Source: Acidobacteriota bacterium
Lineage (GTDB): Bacteria; Acidobacteriota; Terriglobia; Bryobacterales; Bryobacteraceae
Length of the DNA: 64,000 nt
Assembly: GCA_017307505.1 (NCBI GenBank)
Contig: JAFKEE010000046.1
Span: 1-64,000 of the forward strand
Direction of reading: 5' to 3'
Part shown: positions 28,871 through 39,411 of the stretch, piece after piece
Layout: each line of letters starts with the position of its first letter
Position numbering within the stretch: the first letter of the stretch is position 1
Made by a program: the position numbers and the translations under genes
The notes under the pieces: model-generated
The model's database searches: none
Told to the model about the DNA's origin: nothing
The model's input: the letters and a program-made list of their open reading frames with translations, nothing else

Positions 28871-31800
28871 TCAGAAGGCGTACTTCAGCGCGAACTGCAT
28901 CTGACGCATGCTGACGGCGGTGGAACTGATACGGCCGAAGTTGGGGCTGCTCAGAGTCGAATTCGGGAAGCCCCAGACCGGGTGGTTGAACAGGTTGTAG
29001 CATTCCCAGCGGAACTGGAGTTCGTGCCCCTCCATGGGCAGGTGGAAGTTCTTCTGCACATTGGAATCGAGCATGAAACCAGCGGGTCCGGGCACGGAAT
29101 TGCGTGCGGCGTTTCCGAACTGGTAGACCGGCTGAAGGAGGAAGGCGGCGGTATTGAACCACCGCTCCGTCGTGGGCGTATCTAGGTTGACGGGTTGGCC
29201 GGAAGCGTCCGGACGGTCGGTATTGATGTTGGTGTTGGCGCGGTTCACACCCGCATTGGGATTGATGTGGAATCCGGAGCGCCACGTGCTGATGCCGCCC
29301 ACCTGCCAGCCTCCGGCCAGGGCATCCAGGAAGCCGTTGCGGATGGCCAGTTTCCGCCCCTTGCCGAAGGGGACGTCATACAGTCCGGAGACGACCAGGC
29401 GGTGCCGGTTGTCGAAGGCGGAGAGGCCGCGGTCGCACAGCATGCAGCGGCCGTCCTGCGAAAACAGCGAATCGCTGTCGGAGGTGCGAATCCCGCTGGT
29501 TGTGTCGATCGACTTCGACCAGGTATAGGAGACCAGCGCCGTGAGGCCGCTGGAGTAGCGCTTGGTCAGTTTGGTGCCGAGGGAGTTGTAGTTGCCGCGG
29601 CCGCCGTTCTCGACGAGCACGAGCAGGCCCCAATTCGGATAGGGCGACCGGCTGGCATTGGAACCGGGACCCGGCACGGCGGCGCTGACTCCGCGGTAGG
29701 ACTCCAGATGCCGGCTGACGGAGCCGAGGTAGCCTGCTTCCAAGGAGAGATCCTTGCCGAGTTCGCGCTGCACATTGAACAACCACTGCATTGAGTACGG
29801 GGTCCGGCGGTCGTACTTGTTGGAGAACGCCTGCGGGGTGAGGATGTTGGCCACGGAGCCGCTCAATGCCGCAGCGCCGGTCGCCCAGGTCACCGTTGGG
29901 AAATCGGAGTTGTCGTCGTTGCGGGTGCGGCCGGCGGCGTTCCGCGCTACGTCGAAGCGGGGGTTGCCTTGATCCTGGTTGTAGAACATACCGGCACCGG
30001 TGCGGATCACCCACTTGGAGGTCGGGCTCCAGGCGAGTCCGATGCGCGGCGCGAAGTCATTGTTGTCGCGATTCACGAGGCGATTGCCCAGACGGCCATC
30101 CTGCACGAGTGGGACGTTCGGCCAACGTACCCGTAACCCGTTGTAAGGGTCGCCGGAACTCACGCCCTGGCGGAGAAACACGGGATAGCGGCTCTGGTCC
30201 GCCACGTTCGGAGTATTGTCGAAGGCATTGAAGAAGACCGTGGTGAGGTTGCCCGAGATGTCCTCCCAGGGCGGGGTGTTTTCGTAGCGCAGGCCGAAGG
30301 AGAGGGTCAGTTGGGCGTTCAGTTTCCAGACGTCATCGACATAGACCGCGAAGCTGGTGGCCCGAAACTGGGCCGCCGCGATCTGTGCGGCCACTTCCGT
30401 GAGGGTCACGTTGCCCAGCAGGAATGAGGCGAAGGCGTCGCCCTGCGTGGGGAGGCCGGAGCCCGCGGTAAGGGCTCGCGGGTCCTGCGTTGGGTTGACG
30501 GCGAAGCTGAAGCTGCCGCGGCCAAACTGATTGCCCACCTGATTGAACTGATCGCGGCGGACTTCGCCACCGAAGCGGAAGGAATGCCTGCCTCGGGTGA
30601 TGGAGGTGTTGTTGAGGAACTGGATTGTGCTGTTCCTGTTCTCGAACGGCCCGTCGGTGCTGTCGCCGATGCCCTGGTAGTTGGCGATGCCGATGGAGGG
30701 GATGCCCCAGGAAACGGGGTCGCCGCCGCTGAGTCCGGGGATCGAAAGTTCGTCCACAACGTTGCGCTGGAAGGCCAGGAGGGTGCCCACCGAATTGTAG
30801 AACCGGGTATAGCCGAAGCGGGTTTCCGTCACCATGGAGGGAGATAGAGTTCGGGTATTCGACCCCATATACTGCTCGAGGTTGGTGACCAGCTTGGTGC
30901 CGTTCTTGTTCAGGCCGGGTGTGGATTCGTTCTCGTCGCCCCAGCTATACCGGCCGGCCCAGGAGGATTTGGGCGACTCGTTGTAGTCGAGGCGGACGAT
31001 GAACTGATCTCGGTTTTGGGGCCGGGCCAGGGCCTGGACGTAGTTGTTGGTGACGCCTGGTAGTGTGGGCGTCTGGTAGAACTCGAGCAGCTTTTTGGAA
31101 GTGGGGCTGAGGCGGCTGGCCGGGATCACGTTGCCGGCGAAGGGGGTGCCGGTCAGGGAGCCGTCGGCGGCACGGGTCCGGGTGAGAGGGTCATAGATGC
31201 GGCTGGCCAGTGACGAGTAATCGCCGGTCTGAAAGGCCGCGGGCGCAAGGGAGAAGAGGCCCGTGGTGTTGCCCCGTTTGCGGAACGATTCGTAGTTCGC
31301 CATGAAGAACAGCTTGTCCTTGCCGTTGAAGAGGCGCGGGAGCCAAACCGGGCCGGCCAGGGTGAAGCCGTACTGGTTCCATTTGAAGGGGTCTTTCACC
31401 GGCCGCAACGACGTGAAGGCGTAGCTGGTGGCGTCCAGCTTGTCGTTGCGCAGGAACTCGAAGAGGGTGCCGTGATACTGGTTTGTGCCGGACTTGGTGA
31501 GGACGTTGATCTGGGTGGTCTGGCGGCCGAACTCAGCCGGGTAGATGCCGGTCTGCACCTTGAACTCCTGGAGCGCGTCGACGGAGGGCATGACTACGAA
31601 GGTGTTGAAGTTGGGATCGGTATTCTCAACGCCATCCAGGGTGTAGTGATTGAAGTTGGTGCGCTGGCCGGCCACCGAGATAGTCTGCGACGCTCGGATG
31701 CCGCCCTGGCGCGCTCCGGCCTGTCCCTGGGTGGAGAAGCCGGTGGATACGTTGGGCGCGAGCGAGACCAGTTGCAGGTAGTTGCGGCCGTTCAGGGGCA

Positions 31801-32236
31801 GTTCGACGATCCGCTTGTTCTCGATAACGGTGCCGACGGTGGCGTTCTCGTTCACCATCAAGGGACTGGCCACGACTTCGACCGACTCAGAGACCTGGCC
31901 CAACGGCAGCTCGAAATCGAGGCGGGCATTCTGCTGGACCTGGATCTCGACCTGAGTGCGAAGCAGGGTTTTGAACCCGGCCCGCTCAGCTCGCACGGTG
32001 TAGATGCCGGGCGGGAGCGAGGGGAACGCGTATCCGCCCGCCTCGTTGGTGAGCGCGGACCTCTGGCCATTGGTCCCCGTGTTGATCACGGTAATGATCG
32101 TCTCGGGGATGGCAGCCCCGCTGGTATCCCGAACTTCCCCGGCGATGGACCCGAGTGTTTGTCCGAAAAGGACGGCGGTCCCAGATAGAAGGCACGCCGC
32201 CAGAAACAGGCGGCTGCCCACTGAGCTTTGCAACAT
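28871..32236 (-). CDS. TonB-dependent receptor, Oar-like with carboxypeptidase-regulatory-like domain
   Basis: 1121 residues; signal peptide at about 1-26. CarboxypepD_reg-like beta domain at about 27-115 (GSIAGEVRDTSGAAIPETII, LPPGIYTVRAERAGF). Plug domain at about 120-240, with IVELPLNGRNYLQLVSLAPN and VQTGIYPAEFGRQTTQINVL. The 22-strand barrel occupies the rest and ends LKYAF. A GGGAG site precedes the ATG. Such receptors expanded greatly in Solibacter-type Acidobacteriota and lack a SusD partner; their ligands are mostly unknown. Between a malectin-type regulator (upstream, same strand) and the B3 hydrolase, it likely takes up an oligosaccharide or plant-derived compound. Confidence 0.93.
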   Translation of the reverse strand: MLQSSVGSRLFLAACLLSGTAVLFGQTLGSIAGEVRDTSGAAIPETIITVINTGTNGQRSALTNEAGGYAFPSLPPGIYTVRAERAGFKTLLRTQVEIQVQQNARLDFELPLGQVSESVEVVASPLMVNENATVGTVIENKRIVELPLNGRNYLQLVSLAPNVSTGFSTQGQAGARQGGIRASQTISVAGQRTNFNHYTLDGVENTDPNFNTFVVMPSVDALQEFKVQTGIYPAEFGRQTTQINVLTKSGTNQYHGTLFEFLRNDKLDATSYAFTSLRPVKDPFKWNQYGFTLAGPVWLPRLFNGKDKLFFMANYESFRKRGNTTGLFSLAPAAFQTGDYSSLASRIYDPLTRTRAADGSLTGTPFAGNVIPASRLSPTSKKLLEFYQTPTLPGVTNNYVQALARPQNRDQFIVRLDYNESPKSSWAGRYSWGDENESTPGLNKNGTKLVTNLEQYMGSNTRTLSPSMVTETRFGYTRFYNSVGTLLAFQRNVVDELSIPGLSGGDPVSWGIPSIGIANYQGIGDSTDGPFENRNSTIQFLNNTSITRGRHSFRFGGEVRRDQFNQVGNQFGRGSFSFAVNPTQDPRALTAGSGLPTQGDAFASFLLGNVTLTEVAAQIAAAQFRATSFAVYVDDVWKLNAQLTLSFGLRYENTPPWEDISGNLTTVFFNAFDNTPNVADQSRYPVFLRQGVSSGDPYNGLRVRWPNVPLVQDGRLGNRLVNRDNNDFAPRIGLAWSPTSKWVIRTGAGMFYNQDQGNPRFDVARNAAGRTRNDDNSDFPTVTWATGAAALSGSVANILTPQAFSNKYDRRTPYSMQWLFNVQRELGKDLSLEAGYLGSVSRHLESYRGVSAAVPGPGSNASRSPYPNWGLLVLVENGGRGNYNSLGTKLTKRYSSGLTALVSYTWSKSIDTTSGIRTSDSDSLFSQDGRCMLCDRGLSAFDNRHRLVVSGLYDVPFGKGRKLAIRNGFLDALAGGWQVGGISTWRSGFHINPNAGVNRANTNINTDRPDASGQPVNLDTPTTERWFNTAAFLLQPVYQFGNAARNSVPGPAGFMLDSNVQKNFHLPMEGHELQFRWECYNLFNHPVWGFPNSTLSSPNFGRISSTAVSMRQMQFALKYAF

Positions 32237-32390
32237 GGCATCTCCCTCTGCTGCGCAATCCAGTGCGCGAATTGAGTAGTGCGAAGTTAAAGGAACCGCG
32301 GGAGGGAGAGCAAGATGTCGCTGCTAGTGGAAGCAGGTAGCGCTGGTTAACGACAGAACTCGTTTGGAATCAGTGTGGTTACAGAGGGGT

Positions 32391-32414
32391 GAGAAGTGGC
32401 TACAGTCACTTCTC
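32391..32414. promoter_or_regulatory. Perfect 8-bp inverted repeat at the end of the second malectin regulator
   Basis: GAGAAGTG (32391-32398) pairs with CACTTCTC (32407-32414) over an 8-base loop, overlapping the regulator stop codon. It lies 155 bases before the TonB-receptor start. It could attenuate transcription between the two genes or be an operator. Confidence 0.35.
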
Positions 32415-33935
32415 GGGTGTTAACTCCAGCGCGTTGACAGCGGCGTACTGGACGACAGGCTCGAAGGTGACGTCGATGCGGCCCTGGGCATTGGGCACGA
32501 GCCCGCGAAACACTTTCTCGATACTGCGGCGTTCGCCGGCTTCCTTAAAGATCTCGAAGTGGTGGAGCAGCGTCGAGCCGCCGCAGAGCACATCGAAGAC
32601 CCGGCTGCCGGGTCCGCCTTTGCCACGATTGTGGGGACCGAAGTAGGTCTCGGCAAAGAGAAGCCGCAGCCGGTAGCGGCCGGGAGGGACCGGGAAGCGG
32701 TAGGTGAAGTTGCCGTAGCGCTGCGACAGAAACAGTTCGGGATCCTGGGTTCCGCTGACGGTTTCGCCATCGGAGATCTGGCGACCGCCGGTGAAGTAGC
32801 GGTCCAGTTCCCACAGGTTTCCTTCGTGGTCTGTGAAGTTCGCGTTCCGGGTGAAGATCCGGATGGGGAGGGGACGGCCGGTATTGTTTGGGATCACTTC
32901 AATGGCATTCAACCAGGCTCCGGAGAGAATGGGCTTGAAGTCGAGCGTGAGGAAGCCGTTCTCCGGCGAGACATTCGTGAAGGCGCGAATGTCGGCCGTG
33001 TTTGTGCCACCGGCGTCGGCAGCGATGTCGAAAGAGGACAGAAGCGGCTGGCCGTTCAGCAGGACATCGAAGATCCGGCGATTCTCGACCCCATCCCCGA
33101 ATTCCGTTGGAAGGAAGATGACTTCAGAGAAGTACAGCCGCAGGTCGTACTTGCCGGCCGGGAGCGGGACGCGGTAGGAGAAGCTGCCGAAACGGAAGCT
33201 GCGGAAGTAGAGCTGATCCGGCGCCCAGCGGATGGTCCGGACGGGGACTCCCATCTCCTGGCCTCCGAACTGCCAGTGGTTTTGCTCGCCCCCGGAGAAG
33301 TACCGGTCGCCGGACCATTCCACGCCAAAGCGATCCACGGACCGTTCGGTGGACGAGCCCGCAAGGATTCGGACGGGCCGGGGTATGCCGCCGCCGGGCA
33401 GGGTGTCGCGATCGGCGGAAGTTTGTGGGGGCGGCGAGGACGTGGCCTTCTGGCTGCGGGACGGCAGGAGCAGGATTACCAGCACTGCTGCCAGCATCAC
33501 GGAAGCCGCGAGGCAGGCGACCATGACGCGTTTCCCCCATCGCTTCGGCGGGACGGCCGGGCTGTCGCAGGGGAGATGCTCCGGGGCTGGGAGCGCGGGC
33601 TCGAACTCGGGTTGGTAGGTGCCAGCCGGAATCACGATGCGAAGGGTTTGGGATGCTCCTTCGATCGCGTAGTAGTTCCGCAGACGCTTGCGCAGGCGGG
33701 ACACCTCGACCCGGACGACGGAGTCGCGTTTCTCGCCAAAGCTTTCGCTGCGGCCGTAGACGTCGGTCGCGATGCTGAATTCCTTGATCTCGTGGAAGCG
33801 GCCTTCAAAGGTCTTTTCGCAGAGATATTTCAGAAGTTTGGCAAGGGCCGGCGCCCTTGAAAACTCCTTGGAATCCAGAACTGCGCTGAGGGCAGCTCTT
33901 CGCTCTTCCAGCAGAATCGCCGCGTTGGATGTCAT
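32406..33935 (-). CDS. Transmembrane winged-helix regulator with two malectin domains, paralogue 2
   Basis: 509 residues from MTSNAAILLEERRAAL with GGGGCT upstream; the open frame extends to 33986. Same layout as 16160-17707: winged-helix-like region at about 5-115 (LAKLLKYLCEKTF, IKEFSIATDVYGRSESFGEK, VVRVEVSRLRKRLRNYY, IVIPAGTYQPEF), a membrane helix at about 136-157 (VMVACLAASVMLAAVLVILL), and two malectin domains at about 182-345 and 350-505 (DRYFSGG, GSFSYRVPLPAGKYDLRLYF, YGNFTYRFPVPPGRYRLRLLF, GPGSRVFDVLC). It lies directly upstream of the TonB receptor on the same strand, so it probably senses the sugar that the receptor imports. Regulator function is inferred. Confidence 0.7.
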   Translation of the reverse strand: MTSNAAILLEERRAALSAVLDSKEFSRAPALAKLLKYLCEKTFEGRFHEIKEFSIATDVYGRSESFGEKRDSVVRVEVSRLRKRLRNYYAIEGASQTLRIVIPAGTYQPEFEPALPAPEHLPCDSPAVPPKRWGKRVMVACLAASVMLAAVLVILLLPSRSQKATSSPPPQTSADRDTLPGGGIPRPVRILAGSSTERSVDRFGVEWSGDRYFSGGEQNHWQFGGQEMGVPVRTIRWAPDQLYFRSFRFGSFSYRVPLPAGKYDLRLYFSEVIFLPTEFGDGVENRRIFDVLLNGQPLLSSFDIAADAGGTNTADIRAFTNVSPENGFLTLDFKPILSGAWLNAIEVIPNNTGRPLPIRIFTRNANFTDHEGNLWELDRYFTGGRQISDGETVSGTQDPELFLSQRYGNFTYRFPVPPGRYRLRLLFAETYFGPHNRGKGGPGSRVFDVLCGGSTLLHHFEIFKEAGERRSIEKVFRGLVPNAQGRIDVTFEPVVQYAAVNALELTPEK

Positions 33936-34070
33936 AGCCCCGAAATTAGTCGAGATTGTATCACCTCCACCGCGAAATACCTCCACAGGAATCGCAACGG
34001 AGTTCTGGTGGGAGGACTGACGGCGGTGGACACGGCAGAGCGTTGCGGCGGCTCCGCTTCATCCGGCTAT

Positions 34071-35363
<1,293 letters not shown>

Positions 35364-35411
35364 TCACCTGTGTGGATTCCTTGTGCAGTTGCATCGCATG
35401 GCTGAAAGGTC

Positions 35412-37508
35412 CTAACGCTGAGCGGGCTTCCAGGAGAAGCAGGAGCCGTCCTTGCGGTCCGGCGATGGACCGGGATGATCTGCGGAAACCGGGCCCGGTT
35501 CTTTTGGGGCGGCGAGGTAGCGGTGCGTTGCGAGAGACAGCAGCAGCGTGTCGCCGCGCTGCAGGTCCACCCACTGGAAGGTCTCCGTGTCGCCGGGCTT
35601 ACCGGGCTTCAGTACGACCTCGCCGGATCTTCCGGTGCCCGACACCGACACATATTGCCCACCGGCAGTGCGGAGCGCAACCCGGCCGCGGCCACGATCC
35701 ACAATCTGGAAGGCCGCCGACTTCCCTGCTCCGGGCGCACTGAGCAATCTGCCGTCAACGGCCGCCAGGCTGTTTCCGTTCGAGAGGCCGGAAAACGTGA
35801 TCCACTGGCCGGCTGGAATCGGCCGGGTGAGCCCCCTTGGCCGTGGTTCCAGGACGGTGAACGAAGCGAAGTCAGCGTGCCCACCGGGGGTGCCGGACGA
35901 ATTGAAGTGAAAAAGACCGTAGCGAACGCCCTGAAAGGTCTTCAGTTGAAAAGCGAGAGGAAGTTCCGGACCGATGTCGCGGAACTCCTTCCCGTTCCGG
36001 CTGTAGCTGAAGCGGGCCGTGTCTTTGTCGAAATCGCAATGGATCCGCAGCCAGACGCGGGGCTCCGGCATGGGCTCGCTGACTGGCGAGCCCGTGCGCT
36101 GATCGTAAAACTCCAGCGCGAGCTGGCCGGCGCGACGTGACACTCCGATCCAGGAGTAAGGCAGATTCAACAGCGCGAGCCCGGCGGCATCGCCGTTCTG
36201 GAGACCCGTGGCATCCAGTTCGGTGGTTGCCATGGATTCCGGGCCTACGGCGCGCTGCGTGAGGGTATTCCGCGCCAGCCAGAAGTCCGGGGCCGGCAGC
36301 GAATGCAGCCGCAGGTGGCCGGGCCGCTCGGCCAGCGACCACTTGGAATCGTCGGGCAGATGGTTCCACTGCCAGACCTGCTGGAGCTTGGGGCCGGAGA
36401 AGTCGTCGCTGCGATCGTAAGGCGAAGTGACAGGGCTGGTCCGCCCCGTGTTCGGTTTCACCCACAGGGAAGGAGTGCGGGTGAGATTCCCGGGCAATCC
36501 GAAATAGGGCCAGCCGTCGATCCACGTCACAGGCGACAGCGAGGTCAGGCGCCCTACGGCATTATGGTCCTGCATGGAGTAGCCCCACCATTCGCCGGTC
36601 ACGGTATCGATGATGCCGCCCTGATGCAGGGTGAGGCTGAGGTTCTCACTTGGATTGGGCGGTGTGACTTCGAACGGCGGGGTGGGCCGCCGGAAGTTCT
36701 TTGGACGGTAGCTCTGGCCAATGCCCAGGCTTTCGTTCTCGCTGATCGTCTTGACTTCCCAGGGGCCGGCCAAGCTGTCTGCGCGGGCGCATTTCATGGG
36801 GACGTGAGCGCCGGGGATTGCACTCACGATGTAGTACTTGCCCTTGAGCTTGTAGATATGCGATCCCTCGCCCATGCCGAGACTCTTGTCGATCAGGACA
36901 CGATCCGTCCCCGGCACCAGGGCAGTGAGGTCTGCATTCATCTCGACGATCCGGATCGTGGAGACTCCGTAGACGGCGTAGATCTTGCCATCGTCGTCAA
37001 AGAGGACCGAGAGGTCGTGGAGGCCCTGCTGAATGCGATTGTGCTTCCAGGGACCCCGCGGATCGGAGGCTCGGAAGACCTGTAGTCCGAAGCGGTTTAC
37101 GTTGGCGAAGATGTAATAGGTCCCGTTGTGATAGCGGAAGCTGGGGGCCCAGATGCCCTGGCCGTAGATCTCCTTGCCGTCTTCGAGACGGAAGTCCGGT
37201 CCGAGATCGAGACGATCGAAGGCATAGCCGACAATGCGCCAGTTCACCAGATCCTGCGAGTGCAGGATGGGCAGGCCGGGCATGGTGTGCATGGTGGTCC
37301 CGGTGAGGTAGTAGTCGGGACCGACGCGGATCATATCGGGATCGGAGAACTCATCGTAGAAGAGGGGATTCGAGTACGTCCCGTTCCCGTTGTCCGCAGC
37401 CCAGGATCGGGTTTTGGGTGTCTGGGCGCCGGCGGAAAGGGCCGTGCAGAGCATCGCGATGAGGACGCAGGTTGTCATCCGCACGGCGTTGGAAGCTGGA
37501 GTTGTCAT
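35412..37508 (-). CDS. Secreted GH43 glycoside hydrolase with beta-sandwich and fascin-like beta-trefoil
   Basis: 698 residues; signal peptide MTTCVLIAMLCTALSAGAQ if started at the second Met (37478). GH43 propeller at about 40-330: base Asp in YDEFSDPDMIRVGPDYYL, modulating Asp in DLSVLFDDDGKIYAVYG and acid Glu in LGMGEGSHIYKLKGKYYI. A GH43-type beta-sandwich follows at about 385-570 (YDRSDDFSGPKLQQVWQW). The last 110 residues (GQWITFSGLSNGNSLAAVDG, ALRTAGGQYVSVSG, LSLATHRYLAA) form a fascin-like beta-trefoil, probably sugar-binding. Unlike the GH43 at 14489 it is exported. LacI-type operator candidates lie upstream. Confidence 0.87.
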   Translation of the reverse strand: MTTPASNAVRMTTCVLIAMLCTALSAGAQTPKTRSWAADNGNGTYSNPLFYDEFSDPDMIRVGPDYYLTGTTMHTMPGLPILHSQDLVNWRIVGYAFDRLDLGPDFRLEDGKEIYGQGIWAPSFRYHNGTYYIFANVNRFGLQVFRASDPRGPWKHNRIQQGLHDLSVLFDDDGKIYAVYGVSTIRIVEMNADLTALVPGTDRVLIDKSLGMGEGSHIYKLKGKYYIVSAIPGAHVPMKCARADSLAGPWEVKTISENESLGIGQSYRPKNFRRPTPPFEVTPPNPSENLSLTLHQGGIIDTVTGEWWGYSMQDHNAVGRLTSLSPVTWIDGWPYFGLPGNLTRTPSLWVKPNTGRTSPVTSPYDRSDDFSGPKLQQVWQWNHLPDDSKWSLAERPGHLRLHSLPAPDFWLARNTLTQRAVGPESMATTELDATGLQNGDAAGLALLNLPYSWIGVSRRAGQLALEFYDQRTGSPVSEPMPEPRVWLRIHCDFDKDTARFSYSRNGKEFRDIGPELPLAFQLKTFQGVRYGLFHFNSSGTPGGHADFASFTVLEPRPRGLTRPIPAGQWITFSGLSNGNSLAAVDGRLLSAPGAGKSAAFQIVDRGRGRVALRTAGGQYVSVSGTGRSGEVVLKPGKPGDTETFQWVDLQRGDTLLLSLATHRYLAAPKEPGPVSADHPGPSPDRKDGSCFSWKPAQR

Positions 37509-37558
37509 GAGTCTTTTCAGGTGATGGAGAGCCCGGTGCTGCGTAGAATCCTGTCAGC

Positions 37559-37574
37559 TTGCATGCGCTTGCAG
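37559..37574. promoter_or_regulatory. LacI-family-like operator TTGCATGCGCTTGCAG
   Basis: Near-perfect palindrome around a central CG (14 of 16 bases fit TTGCAAGCGCTTGCAA). It lies 51 bases upstream of the GH43 start (37508, minus strand). Similar sites occur at 37697 and 39400. No LacI gene is in the window. Confidence 0.5.
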
Positions 37575-37696
37575 GAATGGACAGCAGCGAGTCTATCGCG
37601 GTGCGAATTGAGAGTCAAACCTGACGAGGAAAACTTGACGCGCCGAGACGCGGCGGGGTGACTTTGACTTCCGGAGTCCGATGCAATAGAGTTCAG

Positions 37697-37710
37697 TGAA
37701 AGCGTTACCA
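37697..37710. promoter_or_regulatory. cre/LacI-like site TGAAAGCGTTACCA
   Basis: Fits the general LacI/CcpA-type consensus TGNAANCGNWNNCW at every fixed position. It lies 84 bases upstream of the TAXI protein start (37794) and 188 bases upstream of the divergent GH43 start. Confidence 0.4.
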
Positions 37711-37793
37711 AGGACCCTCGGCTGGCGAGGGATTTTCGCTCCGGGTTGAGGATCGCGAGGGGGCCGGAATCCCCCGCAAACGGAGGTGACCTC

Positions 37794-38843
37794 ATGGCAA
37801 GATTTGGACTAGCCATGCCGCGACTCGCTGCAGTCCTGCTAGCTGCCGCGGCACTCGCTGCCGGGCAGACCGGGATCCAGGACAGGAAACCGGTGTTTGG
37901 CGGCGCCTGCCGGTTGTGCCCATGGGGCGCGATGGCCGAGGTCGTCCAGGCGGCGATGAAACCCTACGGCTACGATGTGCAGATCTGCTACAACTGCAAT
38001 GCCGTCGACGCGCCACGAATCGTCAGTGAAGCGCGGATGCCGCCGCCGTACAAACCGGATCCCGCCGTGCCCGAGATCCTGGCACCGCGCAATGTGCCGG
38101 GGCTTGGCGCCATCGACTTCGGCGCGGTCGCGATCCAGTTCCTGCGAAACGCCTACAAGGGAACGGGCCCCTACTCCAAAGACAAGCCGCGCACCAACCT
38201 GCGGCTGATTGCCAACATCCAGGATCCCAGCTACGTGCTGGTGGCCGCAAAGACCGAAACCGGAATCACGGACCTTGCCCAGATCAGGCAGAAGAGGTGG
38301 CCGGTGCGGATCCTCACTGCAGGCATCGGCGGTGACTCCACTCGAATCCTGGCTCATTTCGGTCTGTCCAAGCAGGCCATCGAGGAGGCGGGCGGGCGGG
38401 TTGGCAATACGGCAGAGGATCGTGAGAAGTTCGACGTTGTCATCGGAGGCGGCGGTCCCATGACGACGGCCCCGGAGTGGAGGATCTGGACCGAGATCAG
38501 CCAGAAGTTCGACCTCACTTTCCTTCAACTGCCCGACGGCTTGCTCGCCGAACTTGCAGCAGCCGGCGAACAGGAGCGCGGCATGGTGCCCGCCGGGCTG
38601 TACCGCGGCGTCGACAGGCCAATCTCCACGGTGGTTCGCACAGGCACCGTGATCTATGGCCGTTCCGACATGCCGGACAGCTTCGCTTATGCGGTTGCCA
38701 AAGCGATGGATGAGCAGCAGCAACTGCTGCAATGGCGGCACCTGAACTTTTCCTACAACGTGCACACGGTGTGGAAAGGCTATGAGGTTCCGCTGCATCC
38801 GGGAGCCGCACGCTACTACAGGGAGATGGGCTACATGAAGTAG
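37794..38843 (+). CDS. TAXI-family (TRAP-associated) solute-binding protein, orphan
   Basis: 349 residues from MARFGLAMPRL with an excellent GGAGGT ribosome site. Signal peptide ends near AAGQ. The body resembles TAXI/NMT1-like periplasmic receptors: ILTAGIGGDSTRILAHFGL, FDVVIGGGGP, and a C-terminal HTVWKGYEVPLHPGAARYYREMGY, the last part being typical for the family. Two Cys pairs at the N-terminus (GACRLCPWGAM, ICYNCNAVDAP) are unusual. No TRAP membrane subunits (DctQM/fused) are nearby, so it may serve a distant permease or act in sensing. It is divergent from GH43 and preceded by a LacI-like site. Confidence 0.75.
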   Translation: MARFGLAMPRLAAVLLAAAALAAGQTGIQDRKPVFGGACRLCPWGAMAEVVQAAMKPYGYDVQICYNCNAVDAPRIVSEARMPPPYKPDPAVPEILAPRNVPGLGAIDFGAVAIQFLRNAYKGTGPYSKDKPRTNLRLIANIQDPSYVLVAAKTETGITDLAQIRQKRWPVRILTAGIGGDSTRILAHFGLSKQAIEEAGGRVGNTAEDREKFDVVIGGGGPMTTAPEWRIWTEISQKFDLTFLQLPDGLLAELAAAGEQERGMVPAGLYRGVDRPISTVVRTGTVIYGRSDMPDSFAYAVAKAMDEQQQLLQWRHLNFSYNVHTVWKGYEVPLHPGAARYYREMGYMK

Positions 38844-38859
38844 TCCTCAAAGCGGCCAC

Positions 38860-39290
38860 ATGTCCATTCGGAGTTGGCTTGACTCGCAACGCACCCAGAA
38901 GAGGCGCCTGCTGCAAGCGATTGCATCACGCCTATACCCAATGGGAAGGTGCGGCCGACCGTGCTCTGGAAACAATTGCGGCTGCGCTGAAGGACAAGCA
39001 GCGTGACTTCATCGCCTCGAAGACGCCGACAGCCGCGATCCCGGATGCGGCGGAAGCCGCGGCGGACGTGCTGGAAGCAGCGGAGATGGTTCCGATGTAC
39101 GTCCCGCCCACTGCGCAAATCCGGTTCTGGCGCGAGCAGCCGGCCGAGAGGCGAGACAGGGATGCGATCCGGGGATTTGCGTATGACCTGGGGCTGACCT
39201 TGAACAAGTATTGCCTGTTGTATTGCGTGCAGAAAGTAGGTGGGTTGGACAGGGGGAATCACAGCGCCGGCAGGTCCGATTCGAGAACGA
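38860..39290 (+). pseudogene. Possible frameshifted remnant of a small gene
   Basis: A frame from ATG 38860 gives MSIRSWLDSQRTQKRRLLQA IASRLYP and then loses sense. The +1 frame picks up at the same point with QWEGAADRALETIAAALKDK and continues to about 39235 with protein-like composition (AEMVPMYVPPTAQIRFWREQ). A single extra C in TACCCAA near 38936 would explain the break. No family recognised, and the 3' part dissolves near 39290. It may be decayed, or an artefact of a sequencing error. No intact gene is seen from 38844 to 39561. Confidence 0.3.
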
Positions 39291-39399
39291 CTTCGACCTT
39301 GTTGCTGGTGCAGCTTCGGGTGCTGAGAATGTGGTCCCGGAGCTGAATGTATTTGATCTGAGCCTCGGACCGCGATATAGTTGCACTGGCATTATTTCT

Positions 39400-39411
39400 G
39401 CAAGCGCTTGC
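39400..39411. promoter_or_regulatory. Perfect LacI-type palindrome GCAAGCGCTTGC
   Basis: A perfect 12-base dyad centred on CG, within TGCAAGCGCTTGCG. It lies 151 bases upstream of the glycosidase-like gene at 39562 that leads into the GH54 pair. It shares its right half with the site at 37559. Confidence 0.55.

Noticed and set aside
28150-28914. Plus-strand frame opposite the B3 enzyme
   Set aside because: It is a shadow of the minus-strand gene, which has all the zinc-ligand motifs.
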